Assembly (NCBI GenBank): GCA_023434825.1
Contig: JAEYSH010000155.1
Location: 1 to 8,386, forward strand
Direction: 5' to 3'
DNA from: Methanobacteriota archaeon
GTDB taxonomy: Archaea; Methanobacteriota; Methanobacteria; Methanobacteriales; Methanobacteriaceae
DNA: 8,386 nucleotides
Shown: piece by piece, positions 7,393 to 8,386 of the stretch
Layout: each line of letters begins with the position of its first letter
Position numbering within the stretch: the first letter of the stretch is position 1
Translations under genes and position numbers: made by a program
The notes under the pieces: model-generated
What the model was told of the DNA's origin: nothing
Databases searched by the model: none
The model's input: the letters and a program-made list of their open reading frames with translations, nothing else

Positions 7393-7808
7393 GGTTTTTC
7401 AATTTTACCTTTAACCATTTCTTCTAAGGATACGTTGTTTACTTTGGTAACCTTCCATCTTACTCCGGGAATATCTCCCATGGATCTTCCGGATGGTCCT
7501 CCAATTCCTTCAATCATTACTTCATCGTGCTCATCGATAAATCCGATAGCACCATCTCCAGGAGCAAATGCGGTTAATTGCTTCCCGTTTTTAATGAGTT
7601 GAACCCTTACACATTTTCGTATAGCGGAGTTTGGCTGTTTTGCCTCAATACCCACTTTCTCTATTACGATTCCTCTTGCTTGAGGTGCACCTTCTAAGGG
7701 GTCAGCTTTAACATCTAATCTCAAAGCTTTTCTTTTATATTCTGTATCCTTCCATCTGAAGTTTTGTCTATTCTTTTTAAGTTTTTTTGCTGCAAAAAGT
7801 CCGGGCAA
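7383..7808 (-). CDS. rps12: 30S ribosomal protein uS12, TTG start
   Basis: uS12 lies at the decoding centre and monitors codon-anticodon pairing. The product starting at the TTG at 7808 has 141 residues, beginning MPGLFAAKKLKKNRQ, the length and N-terminus I expect for archaeal uS12. The hallmark KQPNSAIRKCVRV (57-69) contains the residues that contact the decoding site. GFIDEHDEVMIEGIGGPSGRSMGDIPGVRWKV is recognisable in the C-terminal half, and the protein is strongly basic. A strong Shine-Dalgarno site AAGGAGG (7817-7823) lies 8 nt before the TTG. The frame stays open to an ATG at 7859, which would add 17 residues (MILIHFANITLIKEESR) without family support and with the ribosome-binding site inside the coding region; I reject that start. 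rps7 follows after 44 nt. Confidence 0.97.
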   Translation of the reverse strand: MPGLFAAKKLKKNRQNFRWKDTEYKRKALRLDVKADPLEGAPQARGIVIEKVGIEAKQPNSAIRKCVRVQLIKNGKQLTAFAPGDGAIGFIDEHDEVMIEGIGGPSGRSMGDIPGVRWKVTKVNNVSLEEMVKGKIEKPVR

Positions 7809-7816
7809 ACGTGATT

Positions 7817-7823
7817 CCTCCTT
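7817..7823 (-). promoter_or_regulatory. rps12 Shine-Dalgarno site setting the TTG start
   Basis: AAGGAGG on the minus strand is the strongest ribosome-binding site in the window and stands 8 nt before the TTG at 7808. A strong site may compensate for the weak start codon. Confidence 0.8.
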
Positions 7824-7861
7824 AATTAGCGTTATATTAGCAAAATGTATTAATATCATTA

Positions 7862-7871
7862 ATTTAAATGG
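7862..7871 (-). promoter_or_regulatory. Weak candidate TATA box of rps12
   Basis: The minus strand reads CCATTTAAAT here, with TTTAAATT as a possible TATA box that would place initiation near 7841 and give a leader of about 33 nt. An alternative AT-rich stretch, AATATATTTT, lies about 15 nt upstream. Neither has a clear TFB-recognition element, so rps12 may instead be read from upstream with nusA. Confidence 0.25.
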
Positions 7872-7916
7872 TATTCAAAATATATTATCACGAAATAAAT
7901 GTGTAAAATATAGATT

Positions 7917-7937
7917 TACCATTAAAATTCAATGGTA
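7917..7937 (-). terminator. Palindrome after nusA, with an extra half-site downstream
   Basis: TACCATT (7917-7923) and AATGGTA (7931-7937) form a perfect 7-bp inverted repeat with a 7-nt loop, starting 6 nt beyond the nusA stop. The minus-strand transcript continues AAATCTATATTTTAC, moderately U-rich, so partial termination is possible. The half-site AATGGTAT occurs a third time at 7867-7874, towards rps12, which raises the alternative that this is a protein-binding site near the rps12 promoter. Confidence 0.35.
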
Positions 7938-7943
7938 TCTAAA

Positions 7944-8375
7944 TTATTTTATCACAATGTTATTTATATTGTGCTGTCTTTTTGCTAAAAGTCTTGCTCT
8001 TTCTATATTTTTACCGCCTTTTCCTATAGCAGTCCTTTTATTTTTAGGATCTGTTTCTATAGTCGCGATTTTTTCTCCATTTTCCTTTTGAAGTATCCTG
8101 ATACTTCTAACTTTGGCTGGAGCCATTAAATTAGTGATAAATTCTACGGGATCATCTGAATGTTCTATGACTTCAACACCTTTGTCAACGGCTTTCTGGA
8201 CTTTAGTAACTGTACTTCCTCTTTTTCCAATTGCAAGTCCCATATCTCCTCTTTTAACGAGGAATGTTAATTTTCCAGCTTCGTCATCGACTATACAGTC
8301 TTTGACCATTGCACCTGTCATACTCTCAAAAAGAGCTATGTATCTTATTTCATGTGTTGCAAATTTTATAGTCAC
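7944..8375 (-). CDS. nusA: NusA-like KH-domain RNA-binding protein
   Basis: This is the archaeal NusA homologue, a small RNA-binding protein consisting of the two KH domains of bacterial NusA and lacking the RNA polymerase-binding and S1 parts. The 143-residue product has the usual archaeal length. KH1 carries the loop GKRG (50-53, in GLAIGKRGSTVTKVQ) and KH2 carries GKGG (118-121, in AIGKGGKNIERARLLA), both intact GxxG motifs. It is thought to act in transcription elongation or termination, by analogy with bacterial NusA. The GTG at 8375 gives MTIKFATHEIRYIALFESMTGAMVKDC, which agrees with the family; its upstream Shine-Dalgarno match is weak, and only 11 nt of upstream sequence is visible. 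A TAA at 8383-8381 may be the stop of the preceding gene, usually the eL30 gene, but this cannot be confirmed here. Confidence 0.95.
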   Translation of the reverse strand: MTIKFATHEIRYIALFESMTGAMVKDCIVDDEAGKLTFLVKRGDMGLAIGKRGSTVTKVQKAVDKGVEVIEHSDDPVEFITNLMAPAKVRSIRILQKENGEKIATIETDPKNKRTAIGKGGKNIERARLLAKRQHNINNIVIK

Positions 8376-8386
8376 AGAAATTACCC

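Overview
This window looks like chromosomal DNA from an AT-rich methanogenic archaeon of the order Methanobacteriales, most probably Methanobacterium or a close relative. The basis is familiarity with the translation proteins: a 413-residue EF-1A with the shortened switch I region seen in this order, a 730-residue EF-2, and archaeal-type uS12, uS7 and uS10. Supporting signs are Shine-Dalgarno sites with TATA-like boxes, GTG and TTG starts, and a tRNA gene without encoded CCA. The genus is inferred, since no search was run.

From right to left on the minus strand lies the conserved archaeal str-type translation cluster: nusA (NusA-like KH protein), rps12 (uS12), rps7 (uS7), fusA (EF-2), tuf (EF-1A) and rps10 (uS10). 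A tRNA-Ser(UGA) gene follows in the same orientation. The products build the 30S decoding region and head (uS12, uS7, uS10) and supply the two elongation GTPases. The NusA-like protein links the block to transcription, and RNA polymerase and eL30 genes usually lie upstream of it, beyond the right edge. The gaps are uneven. The rps12-rps7 and tuf-rps10 gaps are 44-45 nt, which suggests cotranscription. The nusA-rps12, rps7-fusA and fusA-tuf gaps are about 134, 216 and 252 nt, and each holds palindromes, oligo-T stretches or TATA-like boxes. The cluster therefore probably runs as several transcription units rather than one operon.

On the plus strand at the left, converging on the tRNA, is the 3' part of a multi-PAS soluble sensor histidine kinase. 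Its reading frame is open to the first base of the window, so the gene starts outside it.

Two start codons need care. rps12 almost certainly starts at a TTG at 7808, and fusA at a GTG at 6561; longer open frames exist in both cases but swallow the Shine-Dalgarno site. I found no CRISPR array, mobile element, defence system or unknown gene. The coding content is ordinary, and what deserves a second look is the structured intergenic DNA, chiefly the tuf leader and the fusA-tuf and rps7-fusA gaps.
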